Source of the DNA: Atrina japonica
Taxonomy: Eukaryota > Mollusca > Bivalvia > Pterioida > Pinnidae
DNA length: 64,000 bases
Direction: 5' to 3'
NCBI GenBank assembly: GCA_030159075.1
Contig: BROG01001217.1
Span: 1-64,000, forward strand
In this document: in pieces, positions 11,180 to 24,200 of the stretch
How positions within the stretch are numbered: the first letter of the stretch is position 1
Layout: every line of letters starts with the position of its first letter
The notes under the pieces: model-generated
What the model saw: the letters and a program-made list of their open reading frames with translations, nothing else
What the model was told of the DNA's origin: nothing
Database searches by the model: none
Program-made: the position numbers and the translations under genes

Positions 11180-13826
11180 TAGCACGTGTTTATTGGTCAA
11201 TCGATAAGTTAATCTGCAATGCTCAAAGTATGGTGGACAAAAAATAAATGATATTACGGGTTATGTTTGGCAAGATTGTTGCAATTGTTACTCTAACCAC
11301 CAGATGGTCTCTTTGGAATATATATGAGATAAAATATCACATAAAATGGGCATTTATGCTTTAATTTGCAATGGATTGGACTGTTAACGTGAGAAAGGAT
11401 ATGCGTACAAGAATTTTATTCATCCTAAACTAATTAATGCATTCAGTCAATTTGAGTGTAATGTTACCAGTAATCGTTTTTCAAATAATTCATATTAAGA
11501 AAATACATGCATGTCTCTTGTGACGTTTACCGTTATTTTTCGAGTCAACTTATATTTATTTGGCAACTCAATCAAGAAATATTTTTTTCTGTGTAACAAT
11601 ACACTTTTTTTTTGCTGTCATCGAATTTTATTTAAGAATGTATTGTACACATGTTATGGCTATGGGTGTACGCTTTTGGCGAATAAAGAATTGAACTGCA
11701 TTTATAGTCTCTCACTGATAAACACATCAATCCATGTAAATCCTTAATTAAAGACAAACAAATGACATAAGGTGTGAAAGCAAATAAATTAAATATTATA
11801 TTCCTTACATAACGTGGTTATCCAATAGCACACCAGAAATCTATATATTAGAACAAATAGTTATTGTTTAGATCTTTATTTTGACCTTGTGCAACATAAT
11901 AATACACAGTTGAAGTTTACAAAATGTACAAAATGACAGAGTACCTTGTAAAAGCTTCGTACAGTAAACGCACAATTGTTAAAGGAATGTATATGTATGT
12001 AACAGCTTTAGTATATCAATGACACGCCCCATGTATAACTAACAACCACTTGTTAAGTAGTGTCATTTTTGTATTTTTAAAGTAATATCTTAACTATACT
12101 TGGTATGGTCATCAAATTTTAATGTACTGGTAATGAAAAGAACACAGTGAATTAGAACAGTTAAGTCTGGCATACTGAGGGTTTTTACATTTTGAACATA
12201 GTAATAAATACAAACTGAAGATGAAAAATAGCAAAATATAGTTAGATATGAGAAAAAAGAAACACCTTGACTAGTATTTTTTTTAGTATGACATTATGCT
12301 ATATTTTGAAAAGGAAAATGTACTGACTTGCTCAAATTTAGCATGCATCATAGATTAAAAAGCACCAACATTTGAAAACTATAAAAAGAATATAAATACA
12401 GAATTTCGATTAACACATAATGTTTAGATCTAAAGGAATAACCATCTTGTGATACCAGATACCACTAAGAAACAGTAGGTATGGCAAAATTGTGAAGCAT
12501 TCTATTTCAAACCATCAAACTGAAAATACAGCTGGAATTTAAAATTCAAGGTGAAGGTCAGTCAAAAATGAGGATCGAATGGTCTAAATGGTTTTCATAC
12601 TATAGAGCTAAATGCAACACCTAAACCAAATTGTTGCAGCAGAGAAATCGACATTTCATAGACTGTTATTTGCTTCCAAATCCAGACAAAAACATCTTAA
12701 CTAGAAGATTGTTCATGATTTTAAATTAAACCCATTTAAAAAACCACTTGTATTGTTTGCAGACCCTTACACCTGTTACATAGTGTGTGTGTGTGTGTGA
12801 ATTGCCAAGACACCGAAATCTACTTGAGTAAGAAATTTTGTTTACCTAAAATAAAATCATGCAAATAAGGATAAAAATAAAATAAACAAAAGTTCCCTCG
12901 TGGCTTTTATTATTAATTACTTATAATTACCCACAGCATCCTGCAACTTTATTAGGGTGGATCACATATGATAAAGCACTATCGATAATATATCTTCTTA
13001 TTTTATTAAAACACAAAAATAAATAAAGATAAAGTAAAATAGTGCCAGTTGAAATAAACAGTCAAGTTATCAAACACCATGTTATAATATCCATACTACA
13101 CTTAAATGCAGACTTCAATGGTAATGTTACCCGATATTAATAAATGTCATTTCACTGCTGAAGTAACAATGATCTGAGGATAGCAACATCAACTATCAAA
13201 GCACTACACAGATATAAGGGTATATAAAGGTATTTATCAACTGAATATTAGTGTACTTGTATAACAACATGTTAAGGAATCAGTATTTAAACTTGTGACT
13301 TTCAGGCCTTCTGCTCAAAACTTGAATATTACAGTAATCAACTTTGAGAATTTAACTCAACTTCAGCTATTCCTGAAAGTTGATTGGCTGAGCAGGACAT
13401 GTGAGATTATTCTCAGACCTAAGAATATTCTGCAGTTTTCAGCATGTGAGCCCTGGGCCTGAGACCATAAAACTTAAGAATAACTTAAGCCTAAAAATTT
13501 TACTCAACTTTGGGTAATCCTGAAATCTATTCTTAGTAACTGTTATAAAGATATGAATAACTAGGATATCAATGTTAAGTAATCACAACCATGGATAAAT
13601 CTATCTTAAATATGCAACAGTATACAATTAAATGTTGTACATGCAGCTATTTACTAATTATTTCGTATCTGTATCTAACTCCAAGATAATAACAACATAA
13701 AACTTTCTACTGGTACTTCTTCATTGGAAATTCACACTAAAATAACCAAGCTCCATTATCTACAACAAAATGTATTGTCAAACACTAATAACCCTTGACA
13801 GTGACCTAAATTCTATAATTCTATTA
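11180..13826. other. AT-rich stretch without recognised genes
   Basis: No supported exon was found on either strand, only short chance frames and a small (GT)n run near 12785. The left part could belong to a long LMBRD2 3' region, but nothing marks it as transcribed. Confidence 0.35.
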
Positions 13827-14005
13827 CAGTAAAACCTGTATATAGGGGCCACCCAAGGGACCAGAGAATATTGACCTTTATGTGCAGGTGACCCTTATAC
13901 ACAGGTTTAATTTAGTTGAAGTATGCAGTCAAGGGACTTTTCAAAACTGGCCTTTATAGACAGGTGATCCTTATATAGAGGTGGCCGCTATAGCAGGTTT
14001 TACTG
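13827..14005. mobile_element. 179-bp MITE with CAGTAAAACCTG inverted ends and TA duplication
   Basis: The left end is CAGTAAAACCTG and the right end CAGGTTTTACTG. Each is flanked by TA (13825-13826 and 14006-14007), the target duplication of mariner/Tc1-type elements. The interior repeats phrases such as 'ggtgacccttata' and 'aggtggccgctata' on both strands, giving long imperfect self-complementarity. No coding capacity. Confidence 0.8.
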
Positions 14006-17000
14006 TATATAGTAAAATCCATATAACCTGGTGGGGTGGAGTCATGTGAGCCTTTTCCTGACCTGGACCAGTTGAAATTTTAGGAATTAAGCATAACATT
14101 AAAATTACACTGAGTACAGTAATCGTTCCTAGTTGTCGCCATAAATAAGATAATATCCAATGATGAATTAAACAGTTTTCCTGAGCAGCTTGTCATAACC
14201 AAAAAGTGAGTAGAATCATCCGTATGATAAACAAAAGGTTAGTCCGCCCCTCCATCCGATGTGAATTGGATAATAGCAGGGATGAAGAGTAGATGTGCAT
14301 ATAGCAACCCCATTGTTAACCCTGAAGCAATTAGTTTTCATTCCATTATTCATTAGTACCCCAATGAAAAAAATTGGGCCACTATAGGTTTTGTATGTTT
14401 TCAACTATCAGTTCATCAAATTATAGTTCTAGTTCATTAAAGTTTTGCAATTATTAAGTATTCACTCCATAACAGTGTTAGGATGCTTATTTACTTTTGA
14501 AACAGAGGTTCTGTGTGTGCATAGCACAAATACTACAGAGTATAAAAATAAGGTTTTGAAAACTTTGCCATGGTATGGGCTTTACATTTTATTTCTTGAT
14601 ATACAAGGTTAACTTTTGGCTTAACGTTTTGTAACTGCAGATGGGACATGCACAAGTTTGGCATTTGTTGAAAATCATAAACCATATTTACACGTTTTAT
14701 TTTTGTTATTTGTGCAAAACATAAAAATTGTGGTCTTTTGGAGTTCAAAGTTACGAAAAGGTTACAGGTGTAGACACAAACAGTATGTATGCAGAATATT
14801 GCTCTTGGAGACCTAAAATTATAACATCAAGGTCCTTTTTTCAGCAAGTTGAATAAACAGTGAATAAACTGAAATATCATGATTCCCTAAAATGCTAATC
14901 AGATATGGAAAAATATCTGTAAAATACCCTACTGACAAAATATAATGTCCCAATATGTGCAATTACCTCCCCTTTAGATGTTTCACTTTTACAACATTTA
15001 AGTATCACTGAATGTTACATATTAACTCTTCTCTTCGTTTTCTAACCATAACTGGTATAAATTTGATTTCCTGGAAATACAAGCAATACCATTGTTTAGG
15101 TCAGTTTCACACCAGTGTCATTATATTGTAGTTTTGCTACACAGATTTTCATTAATCAACATATTAAATGTGAAAAAGATGATTTTACATCAAATGTCAC
15201 ATAACATTGTAAACTCTGTCATATTAAATCACATGTAAAGTATATATATTGCCATCAATAACATCTACCTATGCAAATTTTAACATTTGAACATATCAGA
15301 TATACATAAATATATACGATGTTAACTTGCATCACAAAAAGGAATGTATAGTTTTCTTTTTACATAAGTAACAGAGCATTACTTGTAATAAAACAAATGT
15401 AAATAAATAACCCACCCTAATCAATTTCAACACAAGAAATAGATTACAAGACAATGGCCAATAACACAACAATCTATTACACTAATATCATGTAAAATAT
15501 ATCAGCTGATAATGCCAATGAAATGATACACAGGTTTTGCACTTTACGAAATATATTGGATACTAAAAATTATTTAAATAATTTGAACCATGTCGGTTTT
15601 TAAATAAATTTATTACATGTATTCATACCGGTACCTGAATATGTTGAATAAGTAATTTTTGTACAAATTAAAAATATATTCTGAAATATCCTCGCTCTCG
15701 TTACCAGTGTAATTTTCATTTCATTTCATTCTGTCATATTTTGCACAATGGGAGCCTACCGGATTACGTCCCTCTAATTTCTGACCGCTGCAAACAACTG
15801 GCGCCACCGCTTGCGGTAGTTCCTGTTTAACTCTATCACAACCTAACATATGGAGTGAGCTATTTCAATCATGCTATTCTACATTACCTCCACTACCAAC
15901 ATGTGATATTATTTATTCCGAATATTAACTTTCGTATTATCTTATTTTTGCAAGCAAATTCCGTGATTTTTAATCATCCAATTGTTTCAAAAGCGTAGGT
16001 AACTGCAGGTCTCAATTCGACTGAAATTTGTCTTTAATCATATATAAAAGCCTATGTGGTACCACATAATAGATAATGTAGAATTAAAATACAAATAGAA
16101 ATTTTGCATGTAAATCAGAAAATATGAAATAAATAATTGATATTTTAAAGAAACAAAACAAATCATCAAGTTTTCTCTTTTTCTTGCACACATGGCCTAC
16201 ACTGAAATATTAAGACTAGGCCAACATTTGAACACCACAAACGCTCGTGGCATTGGATGCTAACCAATTAATAAAAAAAAAAAAAAAATCAATCAAATTC
16301 ATCGATCTATTACAAGGCTTGATTACACAATCACAAACTTTATAGTTTTTTTTGCGAGATTTGTCCAAGTTTCAATAGATGTTCCGTATTCTCGTTGTAT
16401 ATCTTAGTTCAGACAAATCAAATCCAGTAACAATACCACTCAAAGTCGGTGATCTGATATTATAGTCTCCTTGTACGGTCAGAGCACTCAGCAATCATCC
16501 ATATTTACAAAATCCTTTGACACTGTACTGTCCGAATATTTTCATAACACCACTACGACCGCGATACCTTGCAAATCACGGCGTCTGTTGGGTTGATATG
16601 AACTAGATCTATTTAATAAATACTGCAAAACCTATTTAGAAATAACCTTATCATTTCCCATGAAATTAAAATTCACATTAATTCAGCAATCTAAATATTT
16701 TCCGAGAATCTCTCTCTCTCTCTCTGTGGCAAATTTAATTGTCAAAACATTTCATCAAATTATAAAGTCGCTTTACACGTCCATTGTATATCCAATTATA
16801 GTTCAAAACGAAATGTCTGAACAGACAGAGAAACGTACTTAGGCATCATAAACCAATACGATAATGATTGGTGATAAACGGAACTGATCAATCTGGCTTA
16901 CGCTTCTGAAAAATTTCCCTTTATGTAAATCTGATACAGGCTCAAATATTATTACACTTGCAAATTTATTGTATTCAAAGATATCTCAGTTTGTGGATTG

Positions 17001-17719
17001 TCTTTTTTTATATTGCTACACGCAGTGATATATAAAGCTAACATATTTTGCTTTATATATCGCTGCTATACGAACTTAAATATTTTAGCAAATTATTATT
17101 TTATTTCTATTTAACTTCACAGATTTCCTTGAATTACACACAATTAGACAACTAGCCATAATTTATTATTATTTTGTACATTTTTTAATTTTGATTTTCA
17201 ATTGTCAATAAATTGTCGAGAAATCTAGATATAACTGTAAATGTAACTTGTAGTTTTTGCATTTGATAAACTTGGGACTATACCATTTAGTACTACAGGT
17301 TATTCAAATAATCGTTTCAAGGACTGCCTGGGTATTGTTTATTGGGACGGCATCCCGTTGTAAGATAACATTTTGGTATACATACTGTATGTCCTCTAAG
17401 TGAACCAGCCATATTATTTGGCTTCTCAATTCTCTGCCTCACCTTATACACATGTTAGATATCTGTGTCCTACCTAACAACTACTGATACTAGTAACTGT
17501 CAATCATTTACTTCAGCATCTAATTCAGTCACAAACAGATACTACCGCTACCTACTGTTCCCTGTATCCTAATGTGAAGCAGCATTATTACTAAATTAAT
17601 TCTGATATATTTCAGTGGTAGAAAAATTGGATTTCTCTGAACATCAGTACTCAACCAAAAACAAAACTTTAAAAGAAAAATATATTAATAATTTGAACCA
17701 AAAATACATATAAAAAGGG
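14006..17719. other. Intergenic or 3'-flank region of LMBRD2, no gene recognised
   Basis: AT-rich sequence with no supported exon. A GC-richer island near 15770-15840 carries the small palindrome accgc..gcggt. A poly-A run near 16273 and a short (CT)n near 16713 are the only other landmarks. Confidence 0.35.
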
Positions 17720-18425
17720 ACAATGATTAACATAGAACAGTTGTATCACAAAGATGTAAGTGATGGAGTAAATGATACAGGTTAAAACAGGCAGATAACA
17801 CTAACATGTATACAGATCACATAGACTTAATTACAAAGTGAATGTACAGGTTAAAACAAAAAGTTTTTTACAAGCTCACAACAGTGATGGAGTGAATGAT
17901 ACACGTTAAAGCAAGTGATTTACAAGCTCACAACAGGTAACATTGTAACATGTATACAGATCACAAGTGATAGAGTGAATGATACAGGTTAAAACAAAAG
18001 TGATTTACAAGCTCACAACAGGTAACATTGTAACATGTATACAGATCACAAGTGATAGAGTGAATGATACAGGTTAAAACAAAAGTGATTTACAAGCTCA
18101 CAATAGGTAACATTGTAACATGTATACAGATCACAAAGACTATTAAGTGACAAAGTGAATGGTACAGGTTAAAACAAAAGTGTTTTATAAGCTCACGAAA
18201 GTGACAGAGTGAATGGTACAGGTTAAAACAAGTGTTTTATAAGCTCACAAAAGTGACAAAGTGAATGATACAGGTTAATAAAGTGATTTACAAGCTCACA
18301 ACAGGTAACATTGTAACGTATACAGATCACAAGTGATGGAGTGAATGATACAGGTTAAAACAAAAGTGATTTACAAATGCACAACAGCAGATAACTTTGT
18401 AACATGAATCACAGATGTAAATATA
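17720..18425. repeat. ~85-bp minisatellite downstream of LMBRD2
   Basis: The unit contains 'gtatacagatcacaagtgat', 'gagtgaatgatacaggttaa' and 'gatttacaagctcacaacag', repeated about eight times with internal deletions. Confidence 0.85.
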
Positions 18426-18429
18426 TATC

Positions 18430-18965
18430 AACACATGTGTATTAGATTATGAATGACCTATACATGTGCAGTGAAGATTATGAATTACCTATAAATGTGA
18501 ATTACCTATACATGTGCAGTGAAGATTATGAATTACCTATACATGTGTAGTGAAGATTATGAATTACCTATAAATGTGTGGTGAAGGTTATGAATTACCT
18601 ATACATGTGTAGTGAAGGTTATGAATTACCGATACATGTGTAGTGAAGGTTATGAATTACCTATACATGTGTAGTGAAGATTATGAATTACCTATACATG
18701 TGTAGTGAAGATTATGAAATACCTATAAATGTGTAGTGAAGGTTATGAATTACCTATACATGTGTAGCGAAGGTTATGAATTTCTTATGTGTGGTGAAGG
18801 TTACTAAATACCACCACGTGTATTAAAGGATATGAATTACTTACACCTGTGTATTGAAGATTATGAATTACTTACACATGTGTACTGAAGGTTATTAATT
18901 ACATGTGTTTCTGAAGATTATGAATTACTTGAACATGTATTGACGATTATGAATTACCTTCACAT
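18430..18965. repeat. 31-bp minisatellite, about 17 copies
   Basis: The unit is 'gtgtagtgaaggttatgaat' followed by 'tacctatacat', degenerating toward the right. It directly abuts the 85-bp array. Confidence 0.85.
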
Positions 18966-19779
18966 GAGTATTAAAGATCACAAATTAAAGCCTTTTACAG
19001 TAATTCAGTCCAGCACTACAATAAACCACAGAATGGCATTGATACTTTTTCATCTTCAACACAAGGCACTGCCAATTTACACCTATCATACCTTACACAT
19101 ATCATTTCTTGATTTTGGAGGAATGACCTACCAATGCCTTTTCCTGTGGACTTACATAAAACACAAAACTGAGAGTTACAGATTTTTCAGTTGATCAAGC
19201 CAAATTGTCTACCGACAGGCATTTATTTTTATGTATATCTTTATGGTATGTCTTCAACTTAAGATGAAGATTAGTAACCTTTGTATAAAAATAATTAATA
19301 TTGTGCAACACCATCATGGCACAGTAAGGCATGACCATTTACAAACCATACATAAACAACATCAAATAAAACTGCATAGCAACCAATGTTTCCAAATGCT
19401 GCCATCTCGACCAATCAAGATTCAGAATTACAAATAGCTTAATTGGAAAACTACTAGTGGAATGTTTTCTTTAACAGTGTTGGACTAAAGTGCTTCACCG
19501 AAATAAAGTCTTTATAAATAGATGTCAAGTATTCTCTTACTTTAGATTCAATGTCAATTTACAAAAGATGTTACAACCTAATCTAGATAAAGCTTTCACC
19601 AGTATATAAAGCTATGATACTTGGTTGAGAGAACATGCTGATTTCCAAATGATATAAATTCTCATTATATTCCACATGTCATACATTTGCTGACTAAGTT
19701 TGTGTAAATCAATTAGATTGTGGAATTTCCTCAAAGTGAGTTTGTTTGTAAAAGTATATTTTATGCCTTGCATAACACT

Positions 19780-19985
19780 TCTTCATTTATATGGTGGTGG
19801 CCAGTATTAGATATTACAATGTACCCAGCAAGAGATCACCACCTTTCCACAAGTAAAATGGCAAAAATTCTCACAATATCAACTAAGGTCCCAGCAGGGC
19901 TTAAATGCTGATAAGATAAGAGAGAATTCATGGTTTAAAGCGCAATGTTTTAACCACCATGGCATGGAGGCCTCTCCTTCAAAAT
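19780..19985 (-). mobile_element. tRNA-derived SINE, copy 1 (degenerate)
   Basis: It shares 'ggtggtggccagt', 'acaatgtaccc', 'aagtaaaatggcaaa', 'agcagggctt', 'catggtttaaagcgcaatg' and 'ggcatggaggcc' with the copies at 25700 and 51335. Read on the minus strand the head resembles a tRNA with A-box and B-box. This copy is the most decayed. Confidence 0.6.
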
Positions 19986-19989
19986 GAGA

Positions 19990-21021
19990 AAAATGTAGCC
20001 TATTTTATACTTTGGTTTTACTGATAAATTTTAAAATGGTTTAAATTTGAAACACCTTTGAAAACTAAGATAATTATCATTCTACAGTGGTTACTCTTTT
20101 TACATTCTGGATAAGTATTTGGCTTTGTCTAATACCCCTTTCTCTTTCAGAATTACACATCTATTTTAAATTTGCGCTCAACTGATGCAGTTCTTTTGAT
20201 AGAAATGATCTTGTTGGGCACTAATTTTGGTCCCTTTGCACAGCAATAACTTTGGTATTATGTAAACAATATTTATATCGTTATTATCATTATCAACATC
20301 ATTATCATAATCATTATCATAATTATTACTACTATATTCCTCGAGCTCAAACAAGGAAACAAGAGATCCTAAAAACATCAATTTTCACCTAGAAAACTAT
20401 TTATGGGATATATACCTGTGTTGCTAAAAATACTAAGAAGCAGTAAGTAGGCTACAAAGTAACAAAAAATATTAACCTTATGAACTGATTGATAAAAAAC
20501 CTTAACAAAATGAATTGATTACTTATAGATTAATAAATATTTAGATAAGAAACATACTACAATCGGTGAAATTTACAAGACAAAAACCCTTGGAGGGAAT
20601 CTACTTTGTGGCTAATAATAGATACATGTCAAGTATACATACAACAGTAATAAGCTCTCAATACAGAGTTAATCGTATACAACAGTAAAAAGCTCTCAAT
20701 ACAACGTTGATATGGTATTACATCAAGTGCTAATTTATGTATATCACAACAATCACTTTCTAAGTAAATCTTAACTCTGCACAACATTGTAAGTATAACA
20801 AATGTATACTTATAGCTTGAGTACAACCAATACAAAACAGCAGGGTGAAACTTATCACTCATGCTTAATCTGATAAACTACAACCAATTCTATTACTGTC
20901 TTAACCATCCCATATAAGTGAAATAGTCTGAGCAATTTGGATACAACAACAATAAGCATTCAACCTTATGATAAATGTGGAGTTATCACAACTTCATAAC
21001 AAGAAATATTGTAACTTAATA
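19990..21021 (-). other. Probable 3' flank or 3' UTR of LMBRD2
   Basis: Sequence immediately after the LMBRD2 stop codon. No AATAAA on the minus strand lies close by; the first reasonable one I see is near 19215. The 3' end therefore cannot be placed. A run of ATTATCATTATC-type triplet repeats lies near 20278-20330. Confidence 0.3.
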
Positions 21022-21254
21022 TCATACATCATCAAATATACCCTTTGGAGGTTTTGAATATGATCTGGAACTCGATGAATATCTACTGGAATGTGGTTTG
21101 GCAGAGGATTGATATCCTTGTTGCACTGGCTCTGCTTTCTGCATGTATTCTTCTAACGGATCCGGATTCTCCCCCATATAATCTATAGGTTCTGCTTCCT
21201 TCAATAGCTCTGTGCGATCATTCTCATCTGGACTCCTTGGGATAGTATACCTTC
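21022..21254 (-). CDS. LMBRD2: LMBRD2 exon 12 (C-terminus and stop)
   Basis: Residues 657-733. It starts [18 protein letters not shown], passes the conserved EAEPIDY, and ends in a Ser/Tyr-rich tail finishing GIFDDV; human LMBRD2 ends similarly (IFNDV). TGA stop at 21024-21022. Confidence 0.93.
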
Positions 21255-24200
21255 CTGTTTTAAGGGAATCAAAGACACTGAATGATAAAGCAGTTTAACG
21301 TGTATATCTAAGTGCTCTTGGTCATGTGATACTCTTGACCACATCATAAAGAAAACATCTATAGTTATAACATGATTTAACCCTTTCAATATGATAATGT
21401 CCTAAAACGCCTGCTAAATTTATCATTCACTACTCACGATAACATCCATGATCGCCCGGTAGAAGTACAACCGCTGATCACGAGAACGTCGTAAAACGCC
21501 TTGTGTTTCTCCTTCAGTGCTATTATATTGAAATTGGTGAATTAAAGTTGTTGAAAAATGACATCCGCATCCCCCAAGATGGTTTTAGATATTTTAAACT
21601 CAGATTCCGACTCTAAAAATGACTTTTTAGTATCTGATTTGAATGACAATTCTGCATGTGAACAACATGTAAACCTATTTATACATAAACAGAATCTGAG
21701 ATAGATATCGGTTCCGAATAAGATGTTAGCGGTGACGATGATTTTATGGACAATTTCATTGCAGAAACCTCCTTCGCAGAAAATGTGTTGAAAATAATTT
21801 AAATCAAGTGAGTTAGCATATTTTCATCCCGTTTTTCATGATGAGTATACATGCAATTTTTTTTAAACAAAACCCAAAGGAAAATTGTATATACAATAAA
21901 ATCTATACATGTATTTAGATTGGATTGATTTATTCAAGTTTTTCATTTAAAAGTTCTATTTGTACATTATTAAAATAAGATCATATTCTTAAAATTTCTC
22001 TCAAAAATGTATTCATTCTACAACAATAAATTAAAAATCAGACTGCACAGCAAAAGACACATCATAATGAAAATATGCTACAGTAAGCAGACTGCAGAAA
22101 ATGTAAACTGCTACAGTGTATAACGTCACTATGCAGTTGTGATGTTGCAGTATTGAAAGGGTTAATGTTTGTAGAATTTACTCAAAATGTGCATTGAACA
22201 CTAAGATCAGGAAAGTATTTAAAGCATTTGGGTGGTGAAGATGGCAAACATTTTGATTATTGAAATATTTTATAAAATCTCAATAGAGCATCCCTACATG
22301 TCAATGGCATTATAAGCAGTCAGAAAGTAAGTTATCTTTTTTAATAATTCTGGCTTCTATATTTTACAAACATGATATTGAGGTTTTTTGTTTTGTTTTG
22401 TTCATTTCATGATACATGGTCTAAAGTATGAAGAATGTATTTTTTAATTTTCAGCATCTAATACATATATTTATAAATATTTAAGAGAAGCATGCAAGTC
22501 TGACCTGATCCATTCTTCTCAACCAGACCCCAACACCAGGACCCAGTTGTTCATCTACTGGTTAAATTTTAACCCTCGGTTAAATACCATAACCAAGAGT
22601 TAATATTTAACCTTTGGTTAAATTCTGTTGCTCAATAATTGGTAGAATTCAAATATGGTCAAACCATTGGTAAAATATGAGAAATTTAGCCAAATTAGAG
22701 GCTCGGTTACATATTTTAACCAATTAAGGGTTATTATTTCAAACTGGCTGAAGATTGGCTTTGTTATAAAGATTTTAAACCTAAGATTTATAACCCTTGG
22801 TTATTTTATTTAACCGAGAGTTATATTTAACCCTTGCTTAAATTTAACCAAAAGATGAACAACTAGGTCCAGGGTGATAGCATATACTCTCCCCAACTTT
22901 GTTGAGCTTGTTGAAGTGAGATAAAACAGGTGTGGACATAACATACCTCTATTTATATTGAAATCAGTTGCACTTTCAACATTATTGCTTCTCCTAGGTC
23001 CAATAATTCTATCACTGGAAGTTGAATTATTGCCAAATCTCTCAGTCCATTCTCTTCTCCTTTCCTCGCTATCCAGCTTTCTCTCTATTTTTCTTCTCTC
23101 TGAAAAAAAACCCATACTTTTAACTGAAATATTCACTGTTACAGTATACACTGTCTATTGATAGTAATTTTTCTTATCAATAAAAGAGCCCCTACCTTCC
23201 CTTTTGGGGAAATATCAACACATTATGATAAATAGAGGATATATTACAATTGTAATAAACATGTTATTCAAAAACAATTGTCAAATATTCTATTTATTAC
23301 ATTTTCCAGTTAAGTTTTGTTAGGCCCTAGATTTACCCAATGTTCTGTACATTAAGGCTAGTCTACGGCTTGTGAAATGTAAACAAATAACGTTTTGACA
23401 CAGGGGCTTGGAAATCTTTTTAGAGCATAATATGCTCAATGAAAACTGGAGCCATGAGGAAAATATTACACACTAAAAAATCTTTGACTTCTGTGCCCCT
23501 GTGGCTTTCATTGAAATGAGAATGTGGCCAATCCAGATAGTCCAATGGAGAGCATTTCTCTCACTGGTCAGAGATTTCAGGTTTCAATCCAATTCAAACC
23601 TAAAAAGATTTGTAACACTGGTAGTGTTCCTTTGCCGAGTTTTAAGTGCAAGAAGGTAAAATCACATAAATCACAAATCAGACATTCCTTGTCATAGTAA
23701 AATAATACATCACAGGGGCTCTTTTGCAGAATTTCACAAAATATTGATTTCAAATTTTTTCTGTCAAAAATAATTCTATCGATATTTACTGTACAATTAT
23801 CATCCAAAATTGGACCCCATAATAAGATACACAGGAGCAAAAATGCTATACCATCTAAGTCACTATCCATGGTGAAAAAGAAATTGAATTATGAACTTTT
23901 TAAGCCAGTGAAGTTACTCTTGATCTATTAGTCAAGTCTGACTGCTCCAGGTTGAATTATATATACAATGTGGCAACGACACAACACTGGAACAAACACC
24001 ACATTATAAACATAGACTGATGGACATGTGATAGAGATTCCCGTATGATATCTAAGACTGGAATTCAGTTTTGATTGTTTGCTAGACAAGATGTTGTTTC
24101 AGATGAATATACCTCTCCGAATAATTTGTCTTCCTTCATCTGTGAGTTCCTGAGTCATATCATCATCTCCGATAAACTGCTGGAACCCCAGGAAATGTAG

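Noticed and set aside
15785..15806. CTCF-like or other regulatory motif around accgcttgcggt
   Set aside because: The palindrome is real, but alignment to the CTCF core fails at several key bases.
22810..23151. 113-codon minus-strand frame
   Set aside because: Only its middle part is LMBRD2 exon 11; the rest reads through the flanking introns.
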